From Dehalococcoidia bacterium (lineage in GTDB: Bacteria > Chloroflexota > Dehalococcoidia > Lucifugimonadales > UBA1123): a DNA stretch of 40,802 nt. The translations under genes and the position numbers were made by a program. The stretch lies in NCBI GenBank assembly GCA_021295915.1, contig JAGWBK010000041.1, positions 1-40,802 of the forward strand, in the 5' to 3' direction. The notes below the pieces were generated by a model. The model had not been told where the DNA came from, did not search any database, and saw nothing but the letters and a program-made list of their open reading frames with translations. Below, piece by piece: positions 25,835 to 33,380 of the stretch. The first letter of the stretch is position 1, and the number at the start of each line of letters is the position of its first letter.

Positions 25835-26569
25835 TTGACTTCGGTACGGATGCGCGACTACGAACTGGTAATGATTCTCAGCCCTGAGGCTACTGAAGCC
25901 GAGGCGTCTGAGACTGTCGATAGAATAACGAGTCTCATCTCTGATGGTGGTGGAAGCGTCTCCGATCAGGACAACTGGGGTATCAGGAGGCTTGCCTACC
26001 CGATCCAGCGGTTCATCGAAGGCAACTACTTCATCGCCCGGTGCAAGATGGACGCGCAGGCAGCCGTGGAGCTGGACAGCACTCTGAACACTTCCCAGGA
26101 TGTGCTCAGACACCTGGTGTTCAGGCTCGACCAGTCCGACATCGCCGCCATGGAGAAGCAGGCTGAACGAGAGCGTGCAGCCAGAATGGAAGCAGAGCGG
26201 CGGGCCAACGCAGAACGCGAGGCCAGAGAGCGCGAAGAGGCTCGCAGGCAGGCCGAAGCCGAGGCGCAGGCAGCCGAGTCAGCTGCCCAGGAAGGGGCTG
26301 AGGCTGAAGAGTCGGCTCCGGTCCAGGCCGAGGCCAGCGCTGAAGCAGAAGCGCCACCAGTCGTAGCCGAGGCTAGCACTGAGGAAGAGGCGGCTCCGGC
26401 CGTCGAGGCCGAGCCTGCAGCGGCAACTCCAGCAGTGGCTGAGGCCAGCACTGAGACAGAGGCAGTAGCAGAAGAGGCGGAGGAGACTTCACCCGTCGAG
26501 GCCGAGGCAGCAGCCGTGCCATCCGAAGATGCGTCCACTGACGAGGGCGAGTCCAAGGAAGGCGAGTAG
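25835..26569 (+). CDS. rpsF: 30S ribosomal protein S6 with long acidic tail
   Basis: The N-terminal part is a standard S6 domain (MRDYELVMILSPEATEAEAS..., through NWGIRRLAYPIQRFIEGNYF to TSQDVLRHLVFRLD, about residues 6-100). S6 binds S18 in the platform of the small subunit. After residue about 105 comes a charged helical stretch (ERERAARMEAERRANAER), then about 100 residues of Ala/Glu-rich low-complexity sequence (AEASAEAEAP, AEASTETEAV and similar). That is far longer than the usual 95-135 aa. AGGAG at 25822-25826 is 8 nt before an in-frame TTG at 25835, which I take as start; the ATG at 25850 is too far from this SD but is possible. First gene of the cluster. Confidence 0.92.
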   Translation: MTSVRMRDYELVMILSPEATEAEASETVDRITSLISDGGGSVSDQDNWGIRRLAYPIQRFIEGNYFIARCKMDAQAAVELDSTLNTSQDVLRHLVFRLDQSDIAAMEKQAERERAARMEAERRANAEREAREREEARRQAEAEAQAAESAAQEGAEAEESAPVQAEASAEAEAPPVVAEASTEEEAAPAVEAEPAAATPAVAEASTETEAVAEEAEETSPVEAEAAAVPSEDASTDEGESKEGE

Positions 26570-26599
26570 CAGTCGCTGCGCCATCGTAGGAGCTGAGCT

Positions 26600-27013
26600 A
26601 TGAGCATGAACAAAGTTCTGATCATCGGCAATCTGGGTTCAGACCCGGAGATGCGCTACATGCCGAGCGGCGATCCTGTAACCAGCTTCTCAGTCGCTAC
26701 TAACAGGCGATACAGGACGCGAGACGGGGAGCAGAGAGACGAGACGGAATGGTTTCGCGTTAACGCGTGGGGAAGGTTGGCGGAAATCACCAACCAGTAC
26801 TTGACCAGGGGCAGCAAGGTATATGTCGAAGGACGCCTTCAGAGCCGTTCCTGGCAGGGCCAAGATGGCCAGACACGATTCAGCAACGAAATACGGGCGA
26901 GCGAAATCCAGTTCCTGGATCCGAGGGGACAAGTTTCCGGAGACCCAGGCGGACAAGGGGCACCACCATCACACGGCGGGCCTGAAGAGGATGCGGACGA
27001 CCTGCCCTGGTAA
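26600..27013 (+). CDS. ssb: Single-stranded DNA-binding protein
   Basis: This 137-aa SSB has an OB-fold (about residues 1-108: NKVLIIGNLGSDPEMRYMPSGDPVTSFSVATN..., WFRVNAWGRLAEITNQYLTRGSKVYVEGRLQSRSW). A short Gly/Pro-rich linker follows, then the acidic C-terminal tip EEDADDLPW, the docking site for replication and repair partners. It coats single-stranded DNA in replication, recombination and repair. Position between rpsF and rpsR is the conserved bacterial arrangement. AGGAG lies 8 nt before the ATG. Confidence 0.96.
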   Translation: MSMNKVLIIGNLGSDPEMRYMPSGDPVTSFSVATNRRYRTRDGEQRDETEWFRVNAWGRLAEITNQYLTRGSKVYVEGRLQSRSWQGQDGQTRFSNEIRASEIQFLDPRGQVSGDPGGQGAPPSHGGPEEDADDLPW

Positions 27014-27129
27014 CTAACTAGAACAAACACAATCGACTCACCCCGGCGGTCAGTGGGCACTTTGCCTCCGCCGCCGGCCCAGCAGAATCCAGCAATAGTC
27101 AGAGCGACGTAAATATAAGGTGAGTGAAC

Positions 27130-27588
27130 ATGACTACACAGACTAGCGGACCACCATCAACCGGCCCCAGGCCAGGCGGCCCATCGGGGCCGAGGCCCGG
27201 AGGCGCTCCCGGTGGCAGACCAGGGGGAGCGACGGGCTCGCGTCCTGGCGGAGGACCCGGAGGACGACCGGGCGGCGGTGGCAGACCCGGTGGTGGTGGA
27301 CGACCAGGCGGACGATTCGGCGGCGGCAGGCGCGGCAGGCCCCGGTACTACAGCCGGCGGAAGATCTGCGGCTTCTGCGTAGACCACATCGAGTTCATCG
27401 ACTACAAGGACACCGACCGGTTCCGCAGGTACATGACCGACCGCTGGAAGATCGAGTCTCGCCGCAAGACCGGTGTTTGCTCCAAGCACCAGCGCGCCCT
27501 GGCGACCGCCATCAAGCGCGCCCGACATTTGGCCCTGATCCCATTCAGCCCTGACCACGATGGTCCTTCCATGCGTTGGTCGAGGTAG
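27130..27588 (+). CDS. rpsR: 30S ribosomal protein S18 with Gly/Arg/Pro-rich N-terminal extension
   Basis: The C-terminal half (from about residue 75: RRKICGFCVDHIEFIDYKD to KTGVCSKHQRALATAIKRARHLALIPFS) is a complete S18 domain. Zn-ligand-type Cys residues are visible (KICGFC, GVCSKH). The first 70 or so residues are repeats of GGRPGG / PRPGG type, strongly basic and disordered in character, and absent from typical S18 of about 75-90 aa. I chose the ATG at 27130, with AAGGTGA upstream; a GTG two codons earlier is also in frame. The repeat-coding DNA is very G+C rich. S6, S18's contact partner, carries an acidic tail in the same operon. Confidence 0.93.
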   Translation: MTTQTSGPPSTGPRPGGPSGPRPGGAPGGRPGGATGSRPGGGPGGRPGGGGRPGGGGRPGGRFGGGRRGRPRYYSRRKICGFCVDHIEFIDYKDTDRFRRYMTDRWKIESRRKTGVCSKHQRALATAIKRARHLALIPFSPDHDGPSMRWSR

Positions 27589-27603
27589 AACGCTGCACTT
27601 AAA

Positions 27604-28740
27604 GTGGTTGACGAAGCTCAGGAGGTACCGTCCAGGCGGACGGTGAGAAGAGACAGCCGCAGGATCGCGGCGGAGCGCACTCCAGAGGAGCGACGCCGTC
27701 GTCGTATTGCGCTCATAATCATCGGCGTAATGCTGCTCGTTATTACGGGCATCATCGTTGCCGGCTACGTCATGATCTTCGTACTTCCTCCCCAGCAGCT
27801 TGTCGTTCGGGTAAATGACGTGGTCTATACCCGCGGCGACATGGTGAAGCTGCTCCGGCTCAGACAAAGATCGATGGAGTTGGCGCAGAGCCAGCAGTTA
27901 CGTACCACCGATGACGTCTTCGAGGCGCTGCAGCTTATCGTCGAGAACGAAGTGATCGCACAGGCTGCGCCGTCGGACGGTATATCGGTCTCGCGCGACG
28001 AGATAGACAACTCGATCAGGGCAAGGATCGCTCCCTCAGCGGACGAATCCCTGGGAAAGTCGGACGCGCAGATCGAGCGGGAGTACCACGAACGGTACCG
28101 GCAGTTCCTGAACCAGGCACAGGTCAGCGAGGCTGAACATCGCGACCTGGTGCGGAAGTCGATCCTAAGGGACAAATACCGGCAGTTCCTTGGCGACCAG
28201 GTTCCAGCGTTCGCCGAGCAGGTCTACCTGCACCGCATCGGGATGGGACAGAACGACGAGATCGACATCATGCAGACCAAGCTGAAAGACTCGATCGGCG
28301 ACAACAAGAGCCCTGAACACATACGTGGCGTCGTCCGTGCGATAGCGCGCGAGTTCTCAAGCGACCCGGATACGTACCAGTCTGCTGGAGACATGGGATG
28401 GACTCCACTAGGGATACTCGAAGACTACGAGGACAAGTTCTGGGAGTTGGAACCCGGTGTGCTCTCCAAGCCCACCCCTAACGTAGATAATCCCCAGCAG
28501 GTATTCTTCTTTGTGGTCTCGGAACGTGACGGCAACCGTGAGGTCAGCCGTCGCAATCGTGAGACACTGAAGACGCGCACTCTGCAGATATGGGTCAACC
28601 AGGAGCGTCAGAACCACGACGTGTATGCCACGTTCAACTCTGACATCTACGCCTGGTTCGTCGAGCAGCTCCGAATCAGTGCTTCGACGACGCCGACTCC
28701 AGTCAGTGACCCGATGCAGAACATTCTGAGCGGCCTCTAA
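27604..28740 (+). CDS. Membrane-anchored SurA/PrsA-like peptidyl-prolyl isomerase
   Basis: This 378-aa protein has a very basic cytoplasmic N-terminus (about 1-35, ending RRRRRI) and one membrane helix (about 36-58, ALIIIGVMLLVITGIIVAGY). A large extracytoplasmic part follows: a SurA-N-like helical domain (about 70-200; VVRVNDVVYTRGDMVKLLRLRQ is the usual opening) and a diverged parvulin-like region (about 205-320, YLHRIGMG...AREFSSDPDTYQSAGDMGWTPLGILEDYEDKFWELEPGVLSKP). It is expected to assist folding of exported proteins; catalytic residues of the parvulin domain are not certain. It uses a GTG start 15 nt after rpsR and probably belongs to the same transcript. Confidence 0.82.
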   Translation: MVDEAQEVPSRRTVRRDSRRIAAERTPEERRRRRIALIIIGVMLLVITGIIVAGYVMIFVLPPQQLVVRVNDVVYTRGDMVKLLRLRQRSMELAQSQQLRTTDDVFEALQLIVENEVIAQAAPSDGISVSRDEIDNSIRARIAPSADESLGKSDAQIEREYHERYRQFLNQAQVSEAEHRDLVRKSILRDKYRQFLGDQVPAFAEQVYLHRIGMGQNDEIDIMQTKLKDSIGDNKSPEHIRGVVRAIAREFSSDPDTYQSAGDMGWTPLGILEDYEDKFWELEPGVLSKPTPNVDNPQQVFFFVVSERDGNREVSRRNRETLKTRTLQIWVNQERQNHDVYATFNSDIYAWFVEQLRISASTTPTPVSDPMQNILSGL

Positions 28741-28752
28741 AGTGCATGCCTG

Positions 28753-30081
28753 ATGGTGACTAGAGACTCCATTGGAATCGGTCTGCTCGGAATGGGTGTT
28801 GTGGGTGGCGGTGTCGCACAGATCATCGAGCAGAAGCAGCCCCACCTGAGCAACATGGTTGGCTGTCCTGTCGAGCTCAAGGGAGTCCTCGTTAGAGACC
28901 CGTCGAAGTCCAGGTCGATAGATCTTCCTGAAGGGTTGATCACGACCGATCCGTCGAGTGTCCTGGACAACCCCGAAGTCGACATACTCGTCGAGCTTAT
29001 CGGCGGCGAGGAGCCCGCGCGCGAGTACATATTCAAGGCGTTGTCCAGAGGCAAGCATATCGTGACAGCCAACAAGGAAGTCATGGCCAAAAGCGGCTTT
29101 GACATCCTGGGATATGCTCGTAAGCAGAGGGCAAGGGTGCTGTTCGAGGCCGCCGTCGCAGGCGGGACCCCAATCATCGCCCCGCTGACGAGAGACCTGG
29201 TCGCGAACGACGTGGTCACGATTCACGGAATCATCAACGGGACGACGAACTACATCCTGACCAGGATGGAGCAGGACGGGGCCGATTTTGGCGACGCGCT
29301 GGCGGAGGCGCAGAGGCTCGGTTACGCAGAGGCTGACCCTACCAATGACGTCGAGGGTATAGACGCAGCCTACAAGCTGGCGATACTCGCCACACTCGGC
29401 TTCAGGGAGCGTGTCACCGACGACGACGTCTTCCACGAGGGCATTACTCGCCTGACAGCAAGGGACTTCCAGTACGCTCGCGAACTTGGCTACGCGATCA
29501 AGCTGCTGGGAATAGCTTCCGCAGACGGCGGGGCACTCCACGCCAGGGTCCACCCCGCGTTCGTACGCGAGGACGCGATGATAGCCAACGTAGATGGCGT
29601 TCTCAACGCGGTCGAAATCCAGACCGACCTCGCCGGCAAGCTGCTGTTCCACGGTGCAGGGGCGGGTGCGATGCCGACAACCAGCGCGGTGATCGCGGAC
29701 ATCGTCGACATAGCCAGAGACATCAGCGCGGGGGTCGACAACTTCGTCCAACCGGAAAACGGCGGTCAGGGGAACGAAGAAGACCCGGATGTCGCGAGTG
29801 GCGTCAGGCCAATCTCCGAGCTGGAGACGAGGTACTACATTCGGCTGACGGCAGCAGACAGGCCGGGTGTGCTGGCGCAGGTCGGAGGTGTGTTCGCAGA
29901 GCACAGCATCTCCATTGCATCGGCGATCCAGAAGGAGACCGACGAGGTCGCGCAGCGCGCGGAGATCGTGCTGATGACCCACCGGGCGAATGAGGCCGCA
30001 ATGCAGCAGGCAATCGTCGAGCTGGAAGCGCTGGAGACGGTTGCGGAGATCGGCAACCTAATTCGCGTCGAAGAGTGGTAG
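28753..30081 (+). CDS. hom: Homoserine dehydrogenase
   Basis: This 442-aa enzyme reduces aspartate semialdehyde to homoserine, the branch step to threonine and methionine. Parts in order: NAD(P)-binding domain (IGIGLLGMGVVGGGVAQII), catalytic domain with TANKEVMAK, FEAAVAGGTPIIAPL, IHGIINGTTNYILTRM and LGYAEADPTNDVEGIDAAYKLAILA, and a C-terminal ACT domain from about 358 (RYYIRLTAADRPGVLAQVGGVFAEHSISIAS). The ACT domain normally mediates feedback inhibition by threonine. Start ATG 28753 (a GTG follows directly). It is 12 nt after the PPIase-like gene and probably co-transcribed with it. Confidence 0.96.
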   Translation: MVTRDSIGIGLLGMGVVGGGVAQIIEQKQPHLSNMVGCPVELKGVLVRDPSKSRSIDLPEGLITTDPSSVLDNPEVDILVELIGGEEPAREYIFKALSRGKHIVTANKEVMAKSGFDILGYARKQRARVLFEAAVAGGTPIIAPLTRDLVANDVVTIHGIINGTTNYILTRMEQDGADFGDALAEAQRLGYAEADPTNDVEGIDAAYKLAILATLGFRERVTDDDVFHEGITRLTARDFQYARELGYAIKLLGIASADGGALHARVHPAFVREDAMIANVDGVLNAVEIQTDLAGKLLFHGAGAGAMPTTSAVIADIVDIARDISAGVDNFVQPENGGQGNEEDPDVASGVRPISELETRYYIRLTAADRPGVLAQVGGVFAEHSISIASAIQKETDEVAQRAEIVLMTHRANEAAMQQAIVELEALETVAEIGNLIRVEEW

Positions 30082-30155
30082 TCTTTCTTCTGGAACTCCC
30101 TTCATAGTTGGCGATAAGCTATCTGGGTAATCCCTTAATGTGAGGTGAGTTGCCC

Positions 30156-30503
30156 GTGCCTGCCACGTACTACACCTGGAAGCGTTGAAGTACCTGCCGA
30201 AGAGTGAAAGCGGAGCTTTCGCAGGCGGGTATCGAGTACGAAGAGCGCGACTTCTTTGCTGAGCCGTTCACGATTGACGAACTCAGGCAAATGATCGGTC
30301 CCAGACCCATCTCGGACTACTTCTCCTGGAGATCGCCGTCCTTCCGCAAGATGGGGCTGAACCGTGACGACCTCCGTGACCAGAAGCTGATCAAACTCAT
30401 GGTGGAAGAGCCCAGGCTGATCCGGCGCCCCCTGATCATGACCAGTGACGGCGAGCTGATCGTCGGCACCGATAAGAAGGCGATGGCAGACCTGACGGGC
30501 TGA
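30156..30503 (+). CDS. Predicted selenoprotein, ArsC/Spx-like thioredoxin-fold protein
   Basis: Read with TGA at 30186-30188 as selenocysteine, the frame from GTG 30156 (GAGGTGAG 6 nt upstream) gives a 115-aa protein of the arsenate reductase ArsC/Spx family. It reads PATYYTWKR-Sec11-STC14-RRVKAELSQAGIEYEERDFF, then FTIDELRQMIG, SWRSPSFRKMGL, and PRLIRRPLIMTSDGELIVG. The family's CxxC redox motif falls exactly on Sec11-S-T-Cys14, and YTxxRC-type contexts are usual in its Cys relatives. Without the TGA reading the gene would start at GTG 30204 and lose the active site and first strand. A hairpin fitting a bacterial SECIS follows the TGA. The role (arsenate/disulfide reduction or regulation) is unknown. 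A recent nonsense mutation is the alternative. Confidence 0.78.
30186..30231 (+). promoter_or_regulatory. Bacterial SECIS-like hairpin after in-frame UGA
   Basis: Directly after UGA (30186-30188) and two bases, TACCTGCC (30191-30198) pairs with GGCGGGTA (30224-30231), 8 bp with one GU. After an asymmetric internal loop (GAAGA / A), GTGAAAGC (30204-30211) pairs with GCTTTCGC (30215-30222), again 8 bp with one GU. The apical loop is GGA (30212-30214). G stands at both first loop positions, 23 nt intervene between UGA and loop, and the element is in the coding region. These are the features expected of a SelB-binding bacterial SECIS. Confidence 0.72.
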
Positions 30504-30530
30504 GAAGGGCATTTGGTCTCTTCTCCCCGG

Positions 30531-30697
30531 GGCTGACAAAGGTAGGCATTTTCAGATCGTCATTCCTGTGAACGCCGGGATCCAGGGTATGGGGGATGTC
30601 CTTCGACAAGCTCAGAGCCCGTCCCGGACTTGATCCGGGAACGTACGAATCGTCAGTTCATCTACCCCTGTAAGCCCATCGAGGGAGAGGAGGCTCT
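30531..30697. repeat. Composite nested-palindrome repeat (copy 3, inner part inverted)
   Basis: The ends GGCTGACAAAGGTAGG and CTACCCCTGTAAGCCCATCG plus GAGGGAGAGGAGG match the arms of the 19973 and 39091 elements. The inner module runs in the opposite direction (GCCGGGATCCAGGGTATGGG, then GATGTCCTTCGACAAGCTCA). A further hairpin CCCGGACTTGATCCGGG is present. The element fills most of the gap before the CorA gene. Confidence 0.75.
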
Positions 30698-30718
30698 CAC
30701 TCTTCGGAGGAGTATGCC

Positions 30719-31873
30719 ATGCCTTACAGAAGCTACTTCCTCACACCTGAAGGAAGCGTCGAGACGGAGCTGTCAGAGGTCGCCATCCAGGATGCCCTGG
30801 GGAGCGGCGAGGGCAGCCTGTGGCTGGACTTCAACGGCCCGAGTGTCGAAGACGGCGAGTTCATGCGGCGCGTGTTCGGTCTGCATCCGCTGGCCGTGGA
30901 CTCATGCCTGGATATGACGGACCAGGTCCCGAAGGTCGACAACTACGACGGCTACATCTACATAGTGGCCCGGGGAATCGACTACACGGTTGACACGCGA
31001 ATCCTGGCCACCACTGAGATGGGCATATTCCTGGGGCAGAACTTCGTCATCAGCGTACACCCAGGATTGCAGTACAGCATCGAGTCAGTAATCGCGCTGG
31101 TGGAGCGTGACGGTCTGCCACTGAGACGCGGCTCGACCTTCCTCACATACATACTCCTGGATGCGCTCGTCCAGAACCTGGTTCCCGGCGTCAACGGACT
31201 GGAGGACTGGGTGGACGACATAGAGGACTCGGTCATCGAAAGGCCCGACCCAGACGCACTGGAGGCGATCCTTGAGCTTAAGCGGTCAAGTTTCCAACTG
31301 CGTAGAGCCATTGGCCCCCAGCGGGAAATGCTCAACAGGTTGAGCCGGGCCGAGTTCGCCCACGTAACGGGCGATGCGCTGCCGTACTACCGCGACATCT
31401 ACGACACCATCCTGAGGATCGACGGCCAGAACGAGACGCTCCGAGACCGAGCGGACACGACACTATCTGTCTACCTCTCACTTGTCGCGAACCAGCAGAA
31501 CGACCTGATGCGAGTCCTCGCAGTAGTGGCCACCGTATTCATGCCGCTCAGTCTAATTGCCGGCATCTACGGCATGAACTTCGAGTACATCCCGGAACTG
31601 GGGGTGCGCTGGGGGTACTTCGCGGTGCTGGGAGTGATGGCGACCGCGATCGCGGCCGTGCTGTGGATCTTCTGGGCCAGACGATGGATCTCCCTGGGGA
31701 GAAGGCATATGGAACGGTTCAGACCGACGTCGGTCGCACCTGAACGACTACAGAGCTACGTGAGCAAGATAGATCCGAGGCGGATTGAACCCGGAATCAT
31801 CGACCCACGCAGGCTCGACCCTCGGAGATTGGACCCGCGCAGGCTCGATCCGAGAAGGCTGAGGTCGGACTAG
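30719..31873 (+). CDS. corA: CorA-type Mg2+/Co2+ transporter with DPRRL-repeat tail
   Basis: This 384-aa protein has a CorA cytoplasmic domain (about 1-275), a long stalk helix, and two C-terminal membrane helices (about 275-297, VLAVVATVFMPLSLIAGIYG, and 305-328). The signature GMN follows the first helix (YGMNFEYIPEL). CorA forms pentameric Mg2+/Co2+ channels. After the second helix, instead of the short basic end, there is an extra tail of about 55 residues finishing with IDPRRIEPGIIDPRRLDPRR and further LDPRR units. That is five or six copies of a five-residue unit. GGAGGAG lies 6 nt before the ATG. Single gene after a repeat block. Confidence 0.94.
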   Translation: MPYRSYFLTPEGSVETELSEVAIQDALGSGEGSLWLDFNGPSVEDGEFMRRVFGLHPLAVDSCLDMTDQVPKVDNYDGYIYIVARGIDYTVDTRILATTEMGIFLGQNFVISVHPGLQYSIESVIALVERDGLPLRRGSTFLTYILLDALVQNLVPGVNGLEDWVDDIEDSVIERPDPDALEAILELKRSSFQLRRAIGPQREMLNRLSRAEFAHVTGDALPYYRDIYDTILRIDGQNETLRDRADTTLSVYLSLVANQQNDLMRVLAVVATVFMPLSLIAGIYGMNFEYIPELGVRWGYFAVLGVMATAIAAVLWIFWARRWISLGRRHMERFRPTSVAPERLQSYVSKIDPRRIEPGIIDPRRLDPRRLDPRRLDPRRLRSD

Positions 31874-31955
31874 AGTCGGAATCCCAGTGACTCTTGCAGT
31901 ATGATTGGGCTGGACCGTACTCGCGGTACCGAGTTTCACATGGGGGAATGACATC

Positions 31956-32741
31956 ATGCTGGCAGACCTTACCGGAAGAGTCGCGTTGGTTACCGGCGGT
32001 GGCCGGGGAATTGGACGGGGCATCAGCCTCGCACTGGCCGAGCAGGGGGCGGACATTGCTGTCGCCGACCTGATTGAGAGCAACGCTGCCGACGTTGCCG
32101 AAGAGGTCAGACAGCATGGAAGACGCGCCGCGGCGATGGCGATGGACGTGACCGACAGATCGTCAGTCGAAGCAGCGGTTGCGAGCACGCTCACCGACCT
32201 TGGCAAGATCGACATATTGGTCAACAACGCCGGAATCGTAGGCGCCGGCGGCATGTGGGAGAGAGACTCCTCCTCGGATGAGGACTGGAACGACACGTTC
32301 CAGGTTAACGTGAGGGGCATCGTACGGGTCACTGAGGCAGTTCAGGGTCACATGGTCCAACGCGGCTCCGGTCGAATCATCAACATCGCCTCGATCGCGG
32401 GCAGGCAGGGCAGCCCGGATATTCCTCACTACTCGACGTCCAAGGCTGCGGTCATAAGCTGGACTCAGTCCAACGCGCAGCAGCTTGCCAGACACCGGAT
32501 AAACGTCAACGCGATCTGCCCCGGGCTACTGTGGACGCCGATGTGGGAGGCGATCGCCCAGAGGCGGTCGAGGATGGGTTCGACCCAGACGCATACGGAG
32601 GTGCAGGGAATGCCTGGGCGTGAGCTGTTCGAGACGGTTGTCGATCAGACGATGCCCATGAAGCGGGAGCAGACCCCGGAGGACATAGGAAAGCTCGCGG
32701 CGTTCCTTGCCTCTGACGACGCGAAGAACATCACCGAATGA
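31956..32741 (+). CDS. SDR family oxidoreductase with truncated C-terminus
   Basis: This 261-aa classical SDR has the cofactor motif VTGGGRGIGRGISLA, an Asp at the end of beta-2 (IAVADLIES), NNAGIVG, a Ser in IASIAGRQG and the catalytic YSTSK. The normal C-terminal end of the fold (ITGQ.xNVDGG) is missing. The protein stops at DDAKNITE because one extra G relative to the second copy of this segment (34623-34765) brings TGA into frame. In the second copy the frame would run on as NITNEDELDD into a dispersed repeat. The gene's last 134 bp lie in a direct repeat that bounds an inserted two-gene cassette. Start ATG 31956, preceded by GGGGGA. Confidence 0.88.
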   Translation: MLADLTGRVALVTGGGRGIGRGISLALAEQGADIAVADLIESNAADVAEEVRQHGRRAAAMAMDVTDRSSVEAAVASTLTDLGKIDILVNNAGIVGAGGMWERDSSSDEDWNDTFQVNVRGIVRVTEAVQGHMVQRGSGRIINIASIAGRQGSPDIPHYSTSKAAVISWTQSNAQQLARHRINVNAICPGLLWTPMWEAIAQRRSRMGSTQTHTEVQGMPGRELFETVVDQTMPMKREQTPEDIGKLAAFLASDDAKNITE

Positions 32742-32751
32742 GGATGAACTA
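32608..32751. repeat. Direct repeat, left copy, bounding the ATPase/TOPRIM cassette
   Basis: These 144 bp (from GAATGCCTGGGCGTGAGC to GAGGATGAACTA) recur at 34623-34765 in the same orientation with two substitutions and one 1-bp indel. The left copy is the 3' end of the SDR gene and its last 3 bases are the stop codon of the TOPRIM-like gene on the other strand. Confidence 0.92.
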
Positions 32752-33375
32752 ATCTGATCCTTTTGTGCGTCCGGGTGCAAGTTCCCCTAACCGCCTGATT
32801 GCGCGCTCCAAGCTAGATGCGTTCCGCCGAGCAAGCTCTGGATTCCAGTCCTCATGAACGAATCGGCTAACTTCGGTATTGTAGTCTGGACCTACTCGGT
32901 TCGTACCGGGTCCACTTTGAGGAACAATAGCTGTGCGAATCCTGCGACTTCTACTTCGTCCTGCCAATTGGACTATTCGACGCTTTGGGTCGATTTCGTT
33001 TTCGGGAACGCGCGGAACTATGGCTTCCGAAATTCTCAACCAATCTGCACAGCCCGGTCGGTCTGCCAGGATCCAAGCCTCAACTTCCATCACAGCGAAG
33101 CGCAGCAACAACCTATCCGAAGTGTAGAGACCGGCTATCCAGTTGGCTAGCAGTTTAGGAGGGCAAGGGTCGGGACGATCAGCATCCGTTACAACAAATA
33201 CAGGCCCAATGTGCTCGGCAATCGCATTACAGGACTTGATGCGTCGGCGCAGATCGTCCCTACCTGATAGACCCAAGGCTGGCTCCCTAATGTCCACATC
33301 AGGCAAGTAGTCGGACACTAGTCTGCGAGCGACAGCCTCACACAAGACATCTTCGGCAGCTATCGTAAGAAGCAC
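32749..33375 (-). CDS. TOPRIM-like (DUF4276-type) protein, second gene of ATPase cassette
   Basis: This 208-aa protein resembles DUF4276/TOPRIM-like partners of AAA ATPases. A Glu8 in LTIAAEDVLCEAVARRL, a DxD pair at 64 and 66 (VFVVTDADRPDP) and EVEAWILAD (97-105) are placed as in TOPRIM metal sites. It probably acts as the nuclease or effector of the neighbouring ATPase, from which it is separated by 5 nt. The combination recalls OLD-family proteins split in two and PARIS-type (AriA/AriB) defence modules, but I do not recognise it as any one named system. Base composition is lower in G+C than neighbouring genes, and it sits in a repeat-bounded insertion. Confidence 0.75.
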   Translation of the reverse strand: MLLTIAAEDVLCEAVARRLVSDYLPDVDIREPALGLSGRDDLRRRIKSCNAIAEHIGPVFVVTDADRPDPCPPKLLANWIAGLYTSDRLLLRFAVMEVEAWILADRPGCADWLRISEAIVPRVPENEIDPKRRIVQLAGRSRSRRIRTAIVPQSGPGTNRVGPDYNTEVSRFVHEDWNPELARRNASSLERAIRRLGELAPGRTKGSD

Positions 33376-33380
33376 AGAAG

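Noticed and set aside
27157-27867. A 236-residue minus-strand frame opposite rpsR
   Set aside because: Its low-complexity end is the antisense of the Gly/Arg repeat of S18. No independent evidence.
28408-29982. A 524-residue minus-strand open frame opposite hom
   Set aside because: It is antisense to homoserine dehydrogenase; long antisense frames are expected at this G+C content. No start signal or domain was seen.
30204-30503. A 99-residue protein starting at GTG 30204 as the complete ArsC-like product
   Set aside because: It would lack the first strand and the whole CxxC active site, while the upstream codons match the family up to and past the TGA.
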